A stretch of 64,000 nucleotides of DNA from Palsa-883 sp963847615 (GTDB taxonomy: Bacteria; Pseudomonadota; Alphaproteobacteria; Acetobacterales; Acetobacteraceae): the NCBI GenBank assembly GCA_963847615.1, contig CAWKAN010000017.1, forward strand, positions 372,001 to 436,000. The letters are read 5' to 3'. Every line of letters begins with the position of its first letter. Positions within the stretch are counted from its first letter, which is position 1. Below the pieces are notes generated by a model. That model was not told the DNA's origin, made no database searches, and saw nothing but the letters and a program-made list of their open reading frames with translations. A program made the position numbers and the translations under genes. Below are positions 1-8,943 of the stretch, piece by piece.

Positions 1-1
1 T

Positions 2-330
2 GCCATGGCGGCGGTCATGCCGCGGGAGCATTTCCGTATCAGCTGCGGGGAGCCCAGAAACTTCCCGCGCACCGGCGATAGTGGGCGCACGATGCTGTGT
101 TGGTTCTGCGGCGCGTGCCGCGCCCGGCTGTATCATTCGCCGGTCTGGCGCAGAACTGCAACCTCAAGCCCGGGACCTTGGACGACACCAGCTGGCTGCG
201 GCCGAGCGTGCATGTCTGGACCAGCAGCCGCCAACCCTGGGTCCAGATCCCGCCGGATGCAATCAGCTTCGCGACCCAGCCGCAGGATCGAAGTTGGCTG
301 ACGCGGCAATCCGACGTGCCATCGGCATGA
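2..330 (+). pseudogene. GFA-family (CENP-V/GFA) protein, 5'-truncated by window edge and frameshifted
   Basis: The first part, read in the frame starting at base 2, gives a GFA-like stretch (MPREHFRISCGEPRNF, then SGRTM and a FCGACRARLYHSP zinc-site segment). The family's C-terminal part (NLKPGTLDDTSWLRP, VWTSSRQPWVQIP) continues in a different frame up to the stop at 330. The break lies at about 140-160. GFA proteins bind zinc through paired cysteines, and the family is named after glutathione-dependent formaldehyde-activating enzyme, although most members have no proven substrate. The N-terminal CxC zinc motif must lie left of the window. Whether the shift is real or a read error cannot be told here. 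Confidence 0.6.
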
Positions 331-424
331 TGGGTCGGGCGCGCCCGCTACGCCGATCGGCTGCCATCCGGCATATCGGCCATCGCACCTTGCGTCAGGC
401 GACGCGGGTGCGGCGCCGGCGCGG

Positions 425-1198
425 CTAGTCCGCCGACACCGGCTCCAGGCTCGGGGCGAGGGCAGGGGCCTGATCCGCCTCGGTCAGCATGCGCCAGGCG
501 CCGCCCATCAGGATCTCGGCGGGGCGGAACCGCGCCTTGTAGGCCATCTTGCGGCTCTCCGGTACCCAGTAGCCGAGATACACGTAAGGCAGCCCCAAAG
601 CCCGCGCCCGCGCGATCAGCCACAGGATGGTGAAGGATCCCAGGCTGCGCTGGTCCAGCCCCGGCGCGAAATAGGAGTAGACCGCCGACAGCCCGTCGCC
701 CAGCCGATCCGCCAGGCAGGCCGCGACCATGCGGTCGTCGGGATCGCGCAGCTCGATGACGAAGGTCTCGACCGGCGTGTCCTCCACCATGGCGCGGTAG
801 TCGTAGAAGCTCATGGTGGCCATGTCGCCGGCGCCGTGGCGGGCCTGCTGGTAGCGCTGGAACAGTTGGTACTGCTCGGCGGTGGCGCGCGCCGGGACCT
901 CGTAGCCCTCGACCCGCGCGTTGGCCCGCGCGATGCGGCGCAGCGTGCGGTCGGGCTGGAAGGTGGCGACCGGAATGCGGATCGGGATGCAGGCCTGGCA
1001 GCCCGGGCAGACCGGGGCATAGGCGATGTTGTGGCTGCGGCGGAACCCGGCGCGCGACAGCCGGTCATGCAGCGCGTCGGCCTCGGCGCCGGCGATCTCG
1101 GTCACCACCTTGCGCTCCGTGCGGCCGGCCAGGTAGGGGCAGGGCAGGGGGGCGGTGGTGTAGAAGAACTGCGGCCGGCGCGGGGATTTGTAGCTCAT
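425..1198 (-). CDS. bpt: Aspartate/glutamate leucyltransferase (Bpt)
   Basis: This is a 257-residue protein with the bacterial arginyl/leucyl-tRNA-protein transferase layout. Cys20 sits in a CPYLAGR segment, a CPGCQAC cluster lies at residues 64-70, and an LGYWVPESRKMAYKARF block is near the C-terminus. The family transfers Leu from Leu-tRNA to proteins that begin with Asp or Glu, marking them for ClpS/ClpAP degradation by the N-degron pathway in the cytosol. The length is normal for Bpt. The start overlaps the stop of the upstream RDD gene (ATGA), so the two are probably translated together as the last genes of a minus-strand operon. The identification rests on motifs and overall resemblance. 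Confidence 0.93.
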   Translation of the reverse strand: MSYKSPRRPQFFYTTAPLPCPYLAGRTERKVVTEIAGAEADALHDRLSRAGFRRSHNIAYAPVCPGCQACIPIRIPVATFQPDRTLRRIARANARVEGYEVPARATAEQYQLFQRYQQARHGAGDMATMSFYDYRAMVEDTPVETFVIELRDPDDRMVAACLADRLGDGLSAVYSYFAPGLDQRSLGSFTILWLIARARALGLPYVYLGYWVPESRKMAYKARFRPAEILMGGAWRMLTEADQAPALAPSLEPVSAD

Positions 1199-1719
1199 GT
1201 GTAGGGCTGTCCGGCGCGCATGTTCCAGGACCCGGGGGCGGCGGTCAACGCCCAGTTGCGCCAGATGCGCCCCCGCACCACGACAAGCCCGGAAATAAGA
1301 TCATGCAAGGTGCGCTTGCGTCGGGTGACCAGCGCCACCAGCAGCAGCAGGCCGGAGGTCGCCAGCGTCAGGTAATAGATCAGCGTTGACACCACGGCCT
1401 GCGCCAGGCTCGGCGGGCCGAGGTCGTCGTTGCGCCGGACCATCAGGCCGCACAGCGCCTGGCCCGGCGTGGCCGACAGCTCGCTGGTCAGGAACAGGCA
1501 GTGATAGGCGAACGGCACCAGCGGAACCAGGCCGAGGAACCACCAGCCCAGGCCGAAGGTCGCCAGCCCCAGCAGCAGCAGCGACGTCCAGAGCAGGCCG
1601 ACCAGCATGGCCACCAGCACCAGGTCAACCAACCAGGCAAGGCAACGGCGCAGCCGTACGCCGGCGAGCAGCGCGTCTTCCCACCGCGGATCGAAGGCGG
1701 CGGGGGCGGTGTAGATCAT
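1195..1719 (-). CDS. RDD family membrane protein
   Basis: This 174-residue protein has three or four hydrophobic segments. One covers roughly residues 29-60, and others follow in the middle and near residues 115-135. An RLRRCLAWLVDLVLVA start matches the Arg-Asp-Asp-type first helix of RDD proteins, and the TPGQALCGLMVRR segment is the second family hallmark. RDD proteins sit in the inner membrane, and most have unknown function, some being implicated in ion or metabolite transport. The gene overlaps both neighbours by a few bases (the penicillin-acylase-type gene upstream and bpt downstream), which argues for one transcript. No specific substrate can be inferred. Confidence 0.85.
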   Translation of the reverse strand: MIYTAPAAFDPRWEDALLAGVRLRRCLAWLVDLVLVAMLVGLLWTSLLLLGLATFGLGWWFLGLVPLVPFAYHCLFLTSELSATPGQALCGLMVRRNDDLGPPSLAQAVVSTLIYYLTLATSGLLLLVALVTRRKRTLHDLISGLVVVRGRIWRNWALTAAPGSWNMRAGQPYT

Positions 1720-4196
1720 GGCAGCAGCCGGAGGCTCGCGGTGAGGGGGATCGCATTTGCTCCCGCTCTGTCCCGTCTCGACCTGCCCGCTCCTGCCACG
1801 TCCGTCTCTCCCATGTGCGTCGCCGGCATGTCCTGTCCCTGGGTGCCGGAGCCCGGCATACCAGGTCCCCGCATGCCAGGTCCGAGCATAATCGTCGCGC
1901 CGTCCCGCCAGCGCCGCATGAAATCGGCCGCGTGCGCGCTGAGCGGATTGCCCGACTGGCCGGGGGCAATGACGAACCGGCTGCGGTCGAGATCGGCGAG
2001 ATCATACACCGCGCGAAACGCCGGGCCATGCACCGAGGTGAAACTGCCGCGCGCCGGCACGCCGCGGTCGAGCGTCGTGTCGCTGCCGGGGCTGGCGATG
2101 CGGAACGTGGTCAGCCGCCCGATCACCGGCAGATGACGCAGGAACGGATTGGCGAACACCGCCTGATGCGCCGCCCCCCATTGCCAGGTCGCCGGGTCGG
2201 GGCCGAACCGTGCCGCGAGGTCGCCGACCGCGGCCTCCAGCGAATCACGCAGCTGCACGGCGCAATCGCCGCCGCACCAGTCGGCGCCCGCTTGCGTCCG
2301 CGTTGAGGTCCGCCCGGGGCTCGGCGCGGATAATGCCGGCGCCAGCACGTAGGCGGCGAACTCGCTGCGCGGGCCCGCGTTGGCCAGCGGGATGCCGGCG
2401 TCATGCAGCACCAGCTCGACAAACCGGTCGATCCAGGCGGTGAAGATCAGCGGCTGCGGCAGGTCGCGCGCCATGCTGCCGTCCCATCGGCCGAGCAGGC
2501 CGAGCGCCGCCGCCGCGCGCGGATCCTCCACCTGGACCGCCAGCAGCACCGGCAGCAGCTCGCGCGCGAAGGGGCTGACCACGTCGCATTGCATCCGGGC
2601 GAAATCGGCCGGCGTCGGCCGCGGCGTGGCGGCGAGCAGGTCGCGGATGCGCCGCGCGCGCCAGTCGCCGAACCAATCGCGGCCCAGGAACACCGGGAAG
2701 TCCGCCGGCGCGACCCGTTCGTTGGCATTGACCAGGTGGCCGCTCGCCGGGGCGACGACGTGCGGGAGCTGCTCGCCCGAGGCCCAGCCGATCCAGTCAT
2801 GCGCGCCGTCGGCGCCCTCGACCGGGGCGAAGCCGTCGCCGGCGCGGCGGATCGGCACCCGCCCGGTGACGAACAGCCCGATGGTGGCGCGATCGGCGAC
2901 CATCAGGTTCTGGATCGGCGCGGTGATGCCCGGCGCGGCGCGCCCGGCCTCGGCGACGCTGTGCGCCAGGTTGAGCGCGCGCAGCCCGGCCGCCGCCAGG
3001 TTGCCCGGCTTCAGGCTGGCCATGCTGACCGCCAGGATCGGCCCCCCGCCGCCTTGCAGGTCGCTGATGACCGGGCCGTGGCGGGTTTCGCGCACGGTCA
3101 GATGTTCATCCGGCCGGCCCTTGATCCTGATGGTTTCATGGCGGCGCACGAAGGGGCGTGGGCCATCCGGCGTGGCGTAGTCACCGGTGCCGACCGGGGT
3201 CTCGATGAACACGTCCTCGGTGTCGGCGCCGGTGGTGGTGAAGGTCCAGGCGATGTCGCGGTTGTGGCCCAGCACCATGAACGGCACGCCCGGCGCGGTG
3301 GCGCCGGCCAGTGTGGTGTCTGGCGTGTCGATCCGCGCCAGGTACCAGATGCCGGGAAAGCCGAATGCCAGATGCGGGTCGCCGGCCAGCAGCGGTGCGC
3401 CGGTGGCGCTGTGCGCGCCATCCACCGCCCAGGCGTTCGAGGCGGTGCCGGGCTGGGTGAACGGGCCGGGAAACCGCGGCAGCCGGGCCAGCAGGTGCCG
3501 GGCGGTCGCGGCAAGCAGCGGGGCAGGGAGGCTGGCCTCGGGATGCCCCGCAGCCTGGTCGGGCGGCCACAGCGTGTCGATCATCCACTGCGGCGCCTGG
3601 CCGGCCAGCGCCAGGCGGGACAGCTCGGTGCGCCAATTGGCCGACAGCCACAGCCCCATGGTTTCGCCCCACAACAGGCTGTCAACCGGTGTCCATGGCG
3701 CCGGCGCACCGAGCAGCAGGAATTCCGGCGCCGCCCGCCAGCCGCGCAGCGCGATCCAGGCGTTCACCCCGCGCGCATAGGCGTCCAGCATGGCGCGCGT
3801 GTCGGCGGGCAGCAGCGCCAGGTCGGCCTCGGCGCGGTGGCGCAGGCCGAGCACGCGCATCATCCGGTCGATCGGCAAGGTGGCGGGGCCGGCGATCTCC
3901 GACAGCCGGCCGGAGGCGGCGCGGCGCATCAGCTCCATCTGGAACATCCGGTCGCGCGCGTGGACGAAGCCCAGCGCCGCGGCGGCGTCGGCGTCGTTCG
4001 CGGCGCGGATGCGCGGGATGCCGTCGGCGTCGAAGCCGATCGCCACCGGGGCGGTCAGGCGCGGGATGCGGGCCTGCTGCGTCGTGGGCGGCAGGGTGGA
4101 CCACAGCAGCCCGGCCCCGGCGGCGGCCAGCAGCAGCACGGCGAGGAGCAGCAGGATCAGCACGTTGCGAAGCATGCGCCGCATGGCTGGCCCCAA
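1716..4196 (-). CDS. Penicillin acylase family hydrolase (Ntn hydrolase)
   Basis: This 826-residue protein begins with a hydrophobic segment at about residues 10-32 (signal peptide or anchor), so it probably works in the periplasm. Around residues 250-260 the motif TASNAWAVDG matches the autocatalytic cleavage site of penicillin acylases. Ser253 would become the N-terminal nucleophile of the beta chain. It is followed by LLAGDPHLAFGFPG, the family's substrate-pocket block. Members hydrolyse amide bonds such as those in acyl-homoserine lactones, beta-lactam side chains or other N-acyl compounds, and the actual substrate is not evident. The length is typical for the two-chain precursor. It follows the HAD gene by 22 bases and overlaps the RDD gene. 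Confidence 0.92.
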   Translation of the reverse strand: MGPAMRRMLRNVLILLLLAVLLLAAAGAGLLWSTLPPTTQQARIPRLTAPVAIGFDADGIPRIRAANDADAAAALGFVHARDRMFQMELMRRAASGRLSEIAGPATLPIDRMMRVLGLRHRAEADLALLPADTRAMLDAYARGVNAWIALRGWRAAPEFLLLGAPAPWTPVDSLLWGETMGLWLSANWRTELSRLALAGQAPQWMIDTLWPPDQAAGHPEASLPAPLLAATARHLLARLPRFPGPFTQPGTASNAWAVDGAHSATGAPLLAGDPHLAFGFPGIWYLARIDTPDTTLAGATAPGVPFMVLGHNRDIAWTFTTTGADTEDVFIETPVGTGDYATPDGPRPFVRRHETIRIKGRPDEHLTVRETRHGPVISDLQGGGGPILAVSMASLKPGNLAAAGLRALNLAHSVAEAGRAAPGITAPIQNLMVADRATIGLFVTGRVPIRRAGDGFAPVEGADGAHDWIGWASGEQLPHVVAPASGHLVNANERVAPADFPVFLGRDWFGDWRARRIRDLLAATPRPTPADFARMQCDVVSPFARELLPVLLAVQVEDPRAAAALGLLGRWDGSMARDLPQPLIFTAWIDRFVELVLHDAGIPLANAGPRSEFAAYVLAPALSAPSPGRTSTRTQAGADWCGGDCAVQLRDSLEAAVGDLAARFGPDPATWQWGAAHQAVFANPFLRHLPVIGRLTTFRIASPGSDTTLDRGVPARGSFTSVHGPAFRAVYDLADLDRSRFVIAPGQSGNPLSAHAADFMRRWRDGATIMLGPGMRGPGMPGSGTQGQDMPATHMGETDVAGAGRSRRDRAGANAIPLTASLRLLP

Positions 4197-4218
4197 GGTC
4201 GCCCCGCTGGGTGCGGCT

Positions 4219-4863
4219 TCACAACGCGGCCAGTGCCTCGGGCAGCGCGGTCAGGTCGGGCAGCAGCAGATGGGCCGCGCCCGCGTCGGGCCGCTCGGCA
4301 TGCATCCAGCCCCAGGGGCCGCGGCGCAGCAGCACCGCCACCATGCCGGCGGCACGCGCCGGCAGCACGTCGTTGTCCATCCTGTCGCCGACATATGCTA
4401 TAGAATCCGGAGGTTCAGAGGCAGCATCGATAACCCGGGCGAAAAACGCCGGATCCGGCTTGGAAACCCCCCAGCCGGCCGAGGAGGCGATCACGTCGGC
4501 CGGCACCTGCAGGCGGGCCAGCGCGGCCTCGGCCTCGATCGGCTGATTGCCGGCGATCAGGACCTTGAAACCGCGGGATTTCAGCGCCGCCAGGCACGGA
4601 ATGGCGTCGGGATACAGGTCGCCCTGGTGGAAATCGTAGCGGTAGCCCTGGGCGGCGCGCATCTGGCGGACATTGGCGAAGTCGAGGTCCGGACGGAAGA
4701 TCTCGAACACCCGGCGCAGCGACTGGCCGCGCGCCATGGTGACGCCCAACGCGGTGAACAGCGTCAGCCGCGGCACGCCGAGGAAGTCGGCCCATTCGCC
4801 CCAGTGGCGGGTTTCATCGATCAATGTCTCGCCGACATCGAAGCAGACGGCACGAATGGGCAT
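4219..4863 (-). CDS. HAD family hydrolase
   Basis: This 214-residue protein starts at the ATG whose first residues run straight into HAD motif I (CFDVGETLI, nucleophile Asp9). An alternative longer frame upstream has no family similarity, so I reject it. Motif II is in the VLIAGNQ segment, and motif III/IV is VGDRMDNDVLPARAAGM near residues 160-178. HAD enzymes with this cap type are usually phosphatases or phosphoglycolate-type hydrolases in the cytosol. The first gene of a minus-strand run (HAD, acylase, RDD, bpt), it has no clear functional link to them. Confidence 0.85.
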   Translation of the reverse strand: MPIRAVCFDVGETLIDETRHWGEWADFLGVPRLTLFTALGVTMARGQSLRRVFEIFRPDLDFANVRQMRAAQGYRYDFHQGDLYPDAIPCLAALKSRGFKVLIAGNQPIEAEAALARLQVPADVIASSAGWGVSKPDPAFFARVIDAASEPPDSIAYVGDRMDNDVLPARAAGMVAVLLRRGPWGWMHAERPDAGAAHLLLPDLTALPEALAAL

Positions 4864-5421
4864 GGGAGCGGCCTCGCTCAACTGATGGCGGTGGGCGTTT
4901 GCAGGATGCGCACAAAGAGGATTTGCCGGATTGGGGCCGCGCAGCATAGTCCGATCCTCGGCCCCCCGCCAGTTTCCATAATATATCTTCTGCGGTCTTT
5001 GGTGTGGCGAAGGCGCGGCGGACCTCGCCAACCTCACCTGCCTTGGCCGTTTGGCCGCGGCGGCACCGGGCGGTCGCGAACGCGGCATGGCGAGGATGGG
5101 GCCGCGGGAAAAGCGGCCATTGCTGGCGGCGTTCCCCCGGTCTCGGCGGGTGTCGGCAGTCCTGCGGCGGTCGTGAGCAAGACCGCCCCTGCCCGATCGT
5201 CATCCAATGCGCGCAGCGCGCGGTGCACGCCCCGACACGCGACGCAGCCTCGTACCGCCGGCCCGCCCGGGCCATCCGCGCCACCAGCCGGGCACCCTCC
5301 GACGCGCCGCACCGGTCGTCGCCCGCCGCGATGGCAGCCGAACAACGGCGTCCCCCGCTTCGGGTTGCACGCGTCCGGCGGCTGGCCTATCGCCGGCCGT
5401 CCGCCCGCAGGAAATCCCGCC
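4864..5421. other. Divergent intergenic region without a recognised gene
   Basis: This stretch of 558 bases lies between the divergent HAD and mazG genes. Open frames exist on both strands because stops are rare at this GC content, but none resembles a known protein. An AT-rich patch near 4975-4990 is the most promoter-like part and could serve the minus-strand operon. No RNA gene or repeat was seen. Confidence 0.5.
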
Positions 5422-6234
5422 ATGCCCGACACCGCCGAAGCCGAGCTCCGCCGCCTTCTCGACATCATGGCCACGCTGCGCCACCCCGAGCACGGTTGCC
5501 CCTGGGACCGCGCGCAGAACTTCGCCACCATCGCCCCCTACACGATCGAAGAAGCCTACGAGGTCGCCGACGCCATCGCCCGGCACGATTTCTCCGCGCT
5601 GCCCGACGAACTGGGTGACCTGCTGTTCCAGGTCGTCTACCACGCCAGGATGGCCGAGGAGGACGGCAGGTTCGCCTTTGCCGACGTCGTGCGCCGCATC
5701 GCCGACAAGATGGTGCGCCGCCACCCGCACGTGTTCGCCGACGCCGAGGCGCGCGATGCAGCCGCGCAAACCGCCGCCTGGGAAACGCAGAAGCGCGCGG
5801 AGCGCCTGGCGCGCGCGGAGCACGGCAGCCTGGCCGGCGTGCCGGTGGGCCTCCCTGCCCTCACCCGTGCCGCCAAGCTGACCGCCCGCGCCGCCCGGGT
5901 CGGCTTCGATTGGCCGGATGCCGCCGCGGTGCTGGCGAAGCTCGATGAGGAGATCGGCGAGCTGCGCGCCGAACTGGCGGACGGCGATCCGGTGCGGCTG
6001 GCCGACGAGGTCGGCGATCTGCTCTTCGTGCTGGCCAACCTGGCGCGCAAGCTTGACCTGGACCCCGAGGCCTGTCTGCACCAGGGCATCAGGAAGTTCG
6101 AACGACGGTTTGGTCAGATGGAACAGAAAATAGAATCTAAACAACTAACATTGCTAGAAATGCCGCTGGAGGCGATGGAAGCAGCCTGGCAGGAGGTGAA
6201 ACGGGCGGAGCCCAAAGTGCCCGACGGAGCATGA
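5422..6234 (+). CDS. mazG: Nucleoside triphosphate pyrophosphohydrolase MazG
   Basis: This 270-residue protein has two MazG helical-bundle domains. The first has HGCPWDRAQ at 24-32, the metal-binding EEAYE at 43-47 and ELGDLL at 63-68. The second has DEEIGELRAEL and DEVGDLLF in the C-terminal half. MazG hydrolyses NTPs and dNTPs to NMP and pyrophosphate with Mg2+, cleaning the pool of abnormal nucleotides and, in E. coli, lowering ppGpp. The start was set at the ATG preceding PDTAEAELRRLL. Upstream extension in the same frame is unlike the family. The gene stands alone between HAD and lptF. Confidence 0.95.
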   Translation: MPDTAEAELRRLLDIMATLRHPEHGCPWDRAQNFATIAPYTIEEAYEVADAIARHDFSALPDELGDLLFQVVYHARMAEEDGRFAFADVVRRIADKMVRRHPHVFADAEARDAAAQTAAWETQKRAERLARAEHGSLAGVPVGLPALTRAAKLTARAARVGFDWPDAAAVLAKLDEEIGELRAELADGDPVRLADEVGDLLFVLANLARKLDLDPEACLHQGIRKFERRFGQMEQKIESKQLTLLEMPLEAMEAAWQEVKRAEPKVPDGA

Positions 6235-6352
6235 TGCCAATGCGCACGCGATCGCAGGTCGAGGCCTCCAGGCCGGGGCCGGACGCCAACACAGAGGTCC
6301 CGCCCCCTGCCCTGCTCCATCGAAAATCCGGATCGTGCTAGGATGACGCGTC

Positions 6353-7498
6353 ATGCCGCGTAGCCGGTTCATCACTCAGCTGGATTGGTACATCTTCCGC
6401 CAGCTCATCCTGGCGCTGTTGGCGGTGACCGCCGGCCTGACCCTGCTGATCTGGCTGGTGCAGTCGCTGCGGTTCATCGACCTGGTGGTGAACCACGGCC
6501 TGTCGCTTTGGGTCTTCGTGAAGCTGACCGGCCTGCTGATCCCCAGCTTCATCACCGTGATCCTGCCGATCACCACCTTCGTGGTCGTACAATTCATCTA
6601 CCAGCGTCTCGCCGGCGATCGGGAGCTGACGGTGATGCGCGCCATGGGCCTCTCGCCCGCCGCGCTGTCGCGTCCGGTGCTGGCGATGGTCGTGCTGGTC
6701 GTGTTGGCCGGCTACCTGCTGAATTTGTTCGTGGTGCCCGCCAGCCTGGCGACGTTCGGCGAGTTCCAGTGGGAGATCCGCAACCAGCTCGCCGCCTTCC
6801 TGCTGCAGGACGGCGTGTTCACGGCGGTTTCCGACCAGGTCACGGTCTATGTCCGCTCGCGCGACCCCGACGGCACGTTGCGGGGTGTGCTGGTGGACGA
6901 CGCGCGCAACAAGTCGGCGCCCGCCACCATCCTGGCCGCGCGCGGCCAGCTGGTGCAGGCGCCGGACGGGTTGCGCGTGGTGCTGTTCGACGGCAGCCGC
7001 CAGGAGGTCGAGCCCCAGACGGGGCGGCTCAACATCCTGACCTTCAAGGAAAACGTGGTTGACCTGAGCATGCCGGCACGCGCCCAGGGCGAACACGTGA
7101 TGGGCATGAGCGAGGTTTCGCTCGATGCCCTGATGCACCCGCCGGAGACGCTGTCGCGCGTCGACCAGTCGCGTTGGATTGCCGAGGCGCACAAGCGGGT
7201 CACCGCGCCGATCGCCGCGCTGACCTATGCCCTGGTCGCGCTGCTGTCGGTGCTGACCGGCAGGTTCCGGCGCCTTACCAGCGTTCTGCGGCCGCTGCTT
7301 TCGGTGGCGAGCGTGGTGGTGCTGCTGGCGCTCAGCCTGGCGCTGCAGACGCTGGACGCGCGCGACAACGCCCTGGTGGGGCTGCTCTGGGCCGAGACGA
7401 TCCTGCCGCCGGTGCTGTTTGCCGCGCTGCTGTTCGGCCCCCAGATACTGGCAGCCCGGCGGCGCGTCCCGGGTGACGCGATGGCGCCGGCCCGATAG
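6353..7498 (+). CDS. lptF: LPS export ABC transporter permease LptF
   Basis: This 381-residue protein starts with a cytosolic segment and TM1 (DWYIFRQLILALLAV). Two more helices follow by residue 120, then a long periplasmic domain of about residues 135-275, then three helices at the C-terminus. This is the LptF/LptG fold (YjgP/YjgQ). The GDRELTVMRAMGLSP block after TM2 matches the family's coupling helix region for LptB. LptF with LptG and LptB extracts lipopolysaccharide from the inner membrane and pushes it along the LptC-LptA bridge. In most alphaproteobacteria lptG follows directly, but here mntH comes next, so lptG must be elsewhere. Confidence 0.9.
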   Translation: MPRSRFITQLDWYIFRQLILALLAVTAGLTLLIWLVQSLRFIDLVVNHGLSLWVFVKLTGLLIPSFITVILPITTFVVVQFIYQRLAGDRELTVMRAMGLSPAALSRPVLAMVVLVVLAGYLLNLFVVPASLATFGEFQWEIRNQLAAFLLQDGVFTAVSDQVTVYVRSRDPDGTLRGVLVDDARNKSAPATILAARGQLVQAPDGLRVVLFDGSRQEVEPQTGRLNILTFKENVVDLSMPARAQGEHVMGMSEVSLDALMHPPETLSRVDQSRWIAEAHKRVTAPIAALTYALVALLSVLTGRFRRLTSVLRPLLSVASVVVLLALSLALQTLDARDNALVGLLWAETILPPVLFAALLFGPQILAARRRVPGDAMAPAR

Positions 7499-7560
7499 CC
7501 CGAGTTTCCCAGTCTATGGTCATGCGCCGTGCCTGCCCAAGCGATAAACCCTTGCGCCGA

Positions 7561-7605
7561 ATGTAGCCGTGGCTACATTATGTGCCATATGGTTCATAAT
7601 ATGGC
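7561..7605 (+). promoter_or_regulatory. Two inverted repeats before mntH, probable MntR operator
   Basis: ATGTAGCC-GT-GGCTACAT (7561-7578) is a perfect 8-bp inverted repeat. A second one, GCCATAT at 7584-7590 and ATATGGC at 7599-7605, follows and ends 9 bases before the mntH start codon. The first closely resembles the E. coli-type MntR box (TAGC...GCTA core). A CATAAT at 7595-7600 could be a -10 element lying inside the second repeat. Together with the mntR gene downstream this suggests Mn-dependent repression. Binding is inferred. Confidence 0.65.
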
Positions 7606-7614
7606 CGAGGCTGC

Positions 7615-8928
7615 ATGGGCGAGGCGTTGACATCCCGGCGGAGCATGACCGATCGCACGGTCGCCGCCGGGAAGGAGGTCCTGGCCGGCCGGCGGCGTGG
7701 GTTGCGCGCCATGCTGCCGTTCGCCGGGCCGGCGGTGATCGCCTCGATCGCCTACATGGACCCGGGCAATTTCGCGACCAACATCCAGGGCGGGGCGCAG
7801 TTCGGCTATCTGCTGCTTTGGGTGGTCGTGCTGGCCAACCTGGTGGCGATGCTGTTCCAGGCCCTGTCCGCCAAGGTCGGGATCGTCACCGGGGAGTCGC
7901 TCGCCGGGCTGTGCCGGCGGCACTTCCCGCCCCCGGTGGTGCTCGCCATGTGGCTGGTCAGCGAGATCGCGGCAATGGCGACCGATCTGGCGGAGACGCT
8001 CGGCGCGGCGATCGGCCTGTCGCTGCTGTTCGGCCTGCCGCTGATGGTTGGCCTGCTGATCACCGTCGTCGCAACCTATGCGATCCTGTTGCTGCAGGGC
8101 GGCGGGTTTCGACCGATCGAGGTGGTGATCAGCGTCTTTATCGGCGCCATCGGCCTGTGCTACCTGATCGAGATGCTGGTGGCACCGCCCGACTGGGGTG
8201 CGTTTGCCTTCCACTCGGTGGTGCCGCTGCTGTCCGGCCCGGACAGCGTGACCCTCGCCGTCGGCATCATCGGCGCCACCGTCATGCCGCATGCCATCTA
8301 CCTGCACTCCAGCCTGACGCAGGGCCGCATGCCGGCCGCCAACGACGCCGACCGGCGGCGCATCCTGGGCTATTCCAACCGCGAGGTGCTGCTGGCGCTG
8401 GGCGTGGCCGGGCTGATCAACATGGCGATGCTGGCGATGGCCGCGCGGGTGTTCCACCAGGGCCATGCCGACGTGGCCTCGATCGAGACCGCCTACCACA
8501 CGCTGGTCCCGCTGCTCGGCATCGGCGCCGGCGCGGTGTTCATGGTCTCGCTGCTGGCCTCCGGCTTCTCAAGCTCTGTCGTCGGAACCATGGCCGGCCA
8601 GGTGATCATGCAGGATTTCGTCGGGTTTCGTATCCCGCTCTGGGTCAGGCGGCTGGCCACCATGCTGCCGGCGGTGGTGATCGTCGGCATGGGCGTGGAT
8701 TCGACCCAGGCGCTGGTGCTCAGCCAGGTCGTGCTGAGCCTGGTGCTGCCGGTGCCGATGATCGCGCTGCTGGTGCTCAGCGGGCGGCGGGACGTGATGG
8801 GGGTTTTCGCCAACCGGGGCGTGACGCAGGGGTTCGCCATCCTGGCGGCCGGTGTGGTGCTGGTGCTCAACCTGGTGCTGCTGTTGCAGACCGCTGGCAT
8901 CCCGGTGTCTGTTCCCGGCTTCGACTGA
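7615..8928 (+). CDS. mntH: Nramp divalent metal transporter MntH
   Basis: This 437-residue protein has about 11 membrane segments. The Nramp metal site is visible in TM1 as DPGNFATNIQGGAQFGY (family DPGN) and in TM6 as MPHAIYLHSS (family MPH). It imports Mn2+ (and less Fe2+) with protons across the inner membrane. The length matches MntH. It is followed after 15 bases by mntR and preceded by two inverted repeats, so it is likely repressed by Mn-loaded MntR. The chosen ATG is the first in frame. A second in-frame ATG ten codons later is also possible because the N-terminus is poorly conserved. Confidence 0.95.
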   Translation: MGEALTSRRSMTDRTVAAGKEVLAGRRRGLRAMLPFAGPAVIASIAYMDPGNFATNIQGGAQFGYLLLWVVVLANLVAMLFQALSAKVGIVTGESLAGLCRRHFPPPVVLAMWLVSEIAAMATDLAETLGAAIGLSLLFGLPLMVGLLITVVATYAILLLQGGGFRPIEVVISVFIGAIGLCYLIEMLVAPPDWGAFAFHSVVPLLSGPDSVTLAVGIIGATVMPHAIYLHSSLTQGRMPAANDADRRRILGYSNREVLLALGVAGLINMAMLAMAARVFHQGHADVASIETAYHTLVPLLGIGAGAVFMVSLLASGFSSSVVGTMAGQVIMQDFVGFRIPLWVRRLATMLPAVVIVGMGVDSTQALVLSQVVLSLVLPVPMIALLVLSGRRDVMGVFANRGVTQGFAILAAGVVLVLNLVLLLQTAGIPVSVPGFD

Positions 8929-8943
8929 ACCCGCGAGTTCGGG

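Noticed and set aside
4864..5088. N-terminal extension of the HAD protein
   Set aside because: The added residues lack similarity, and the HAD motif I begins a few residues after the internal ATG, as is usual.
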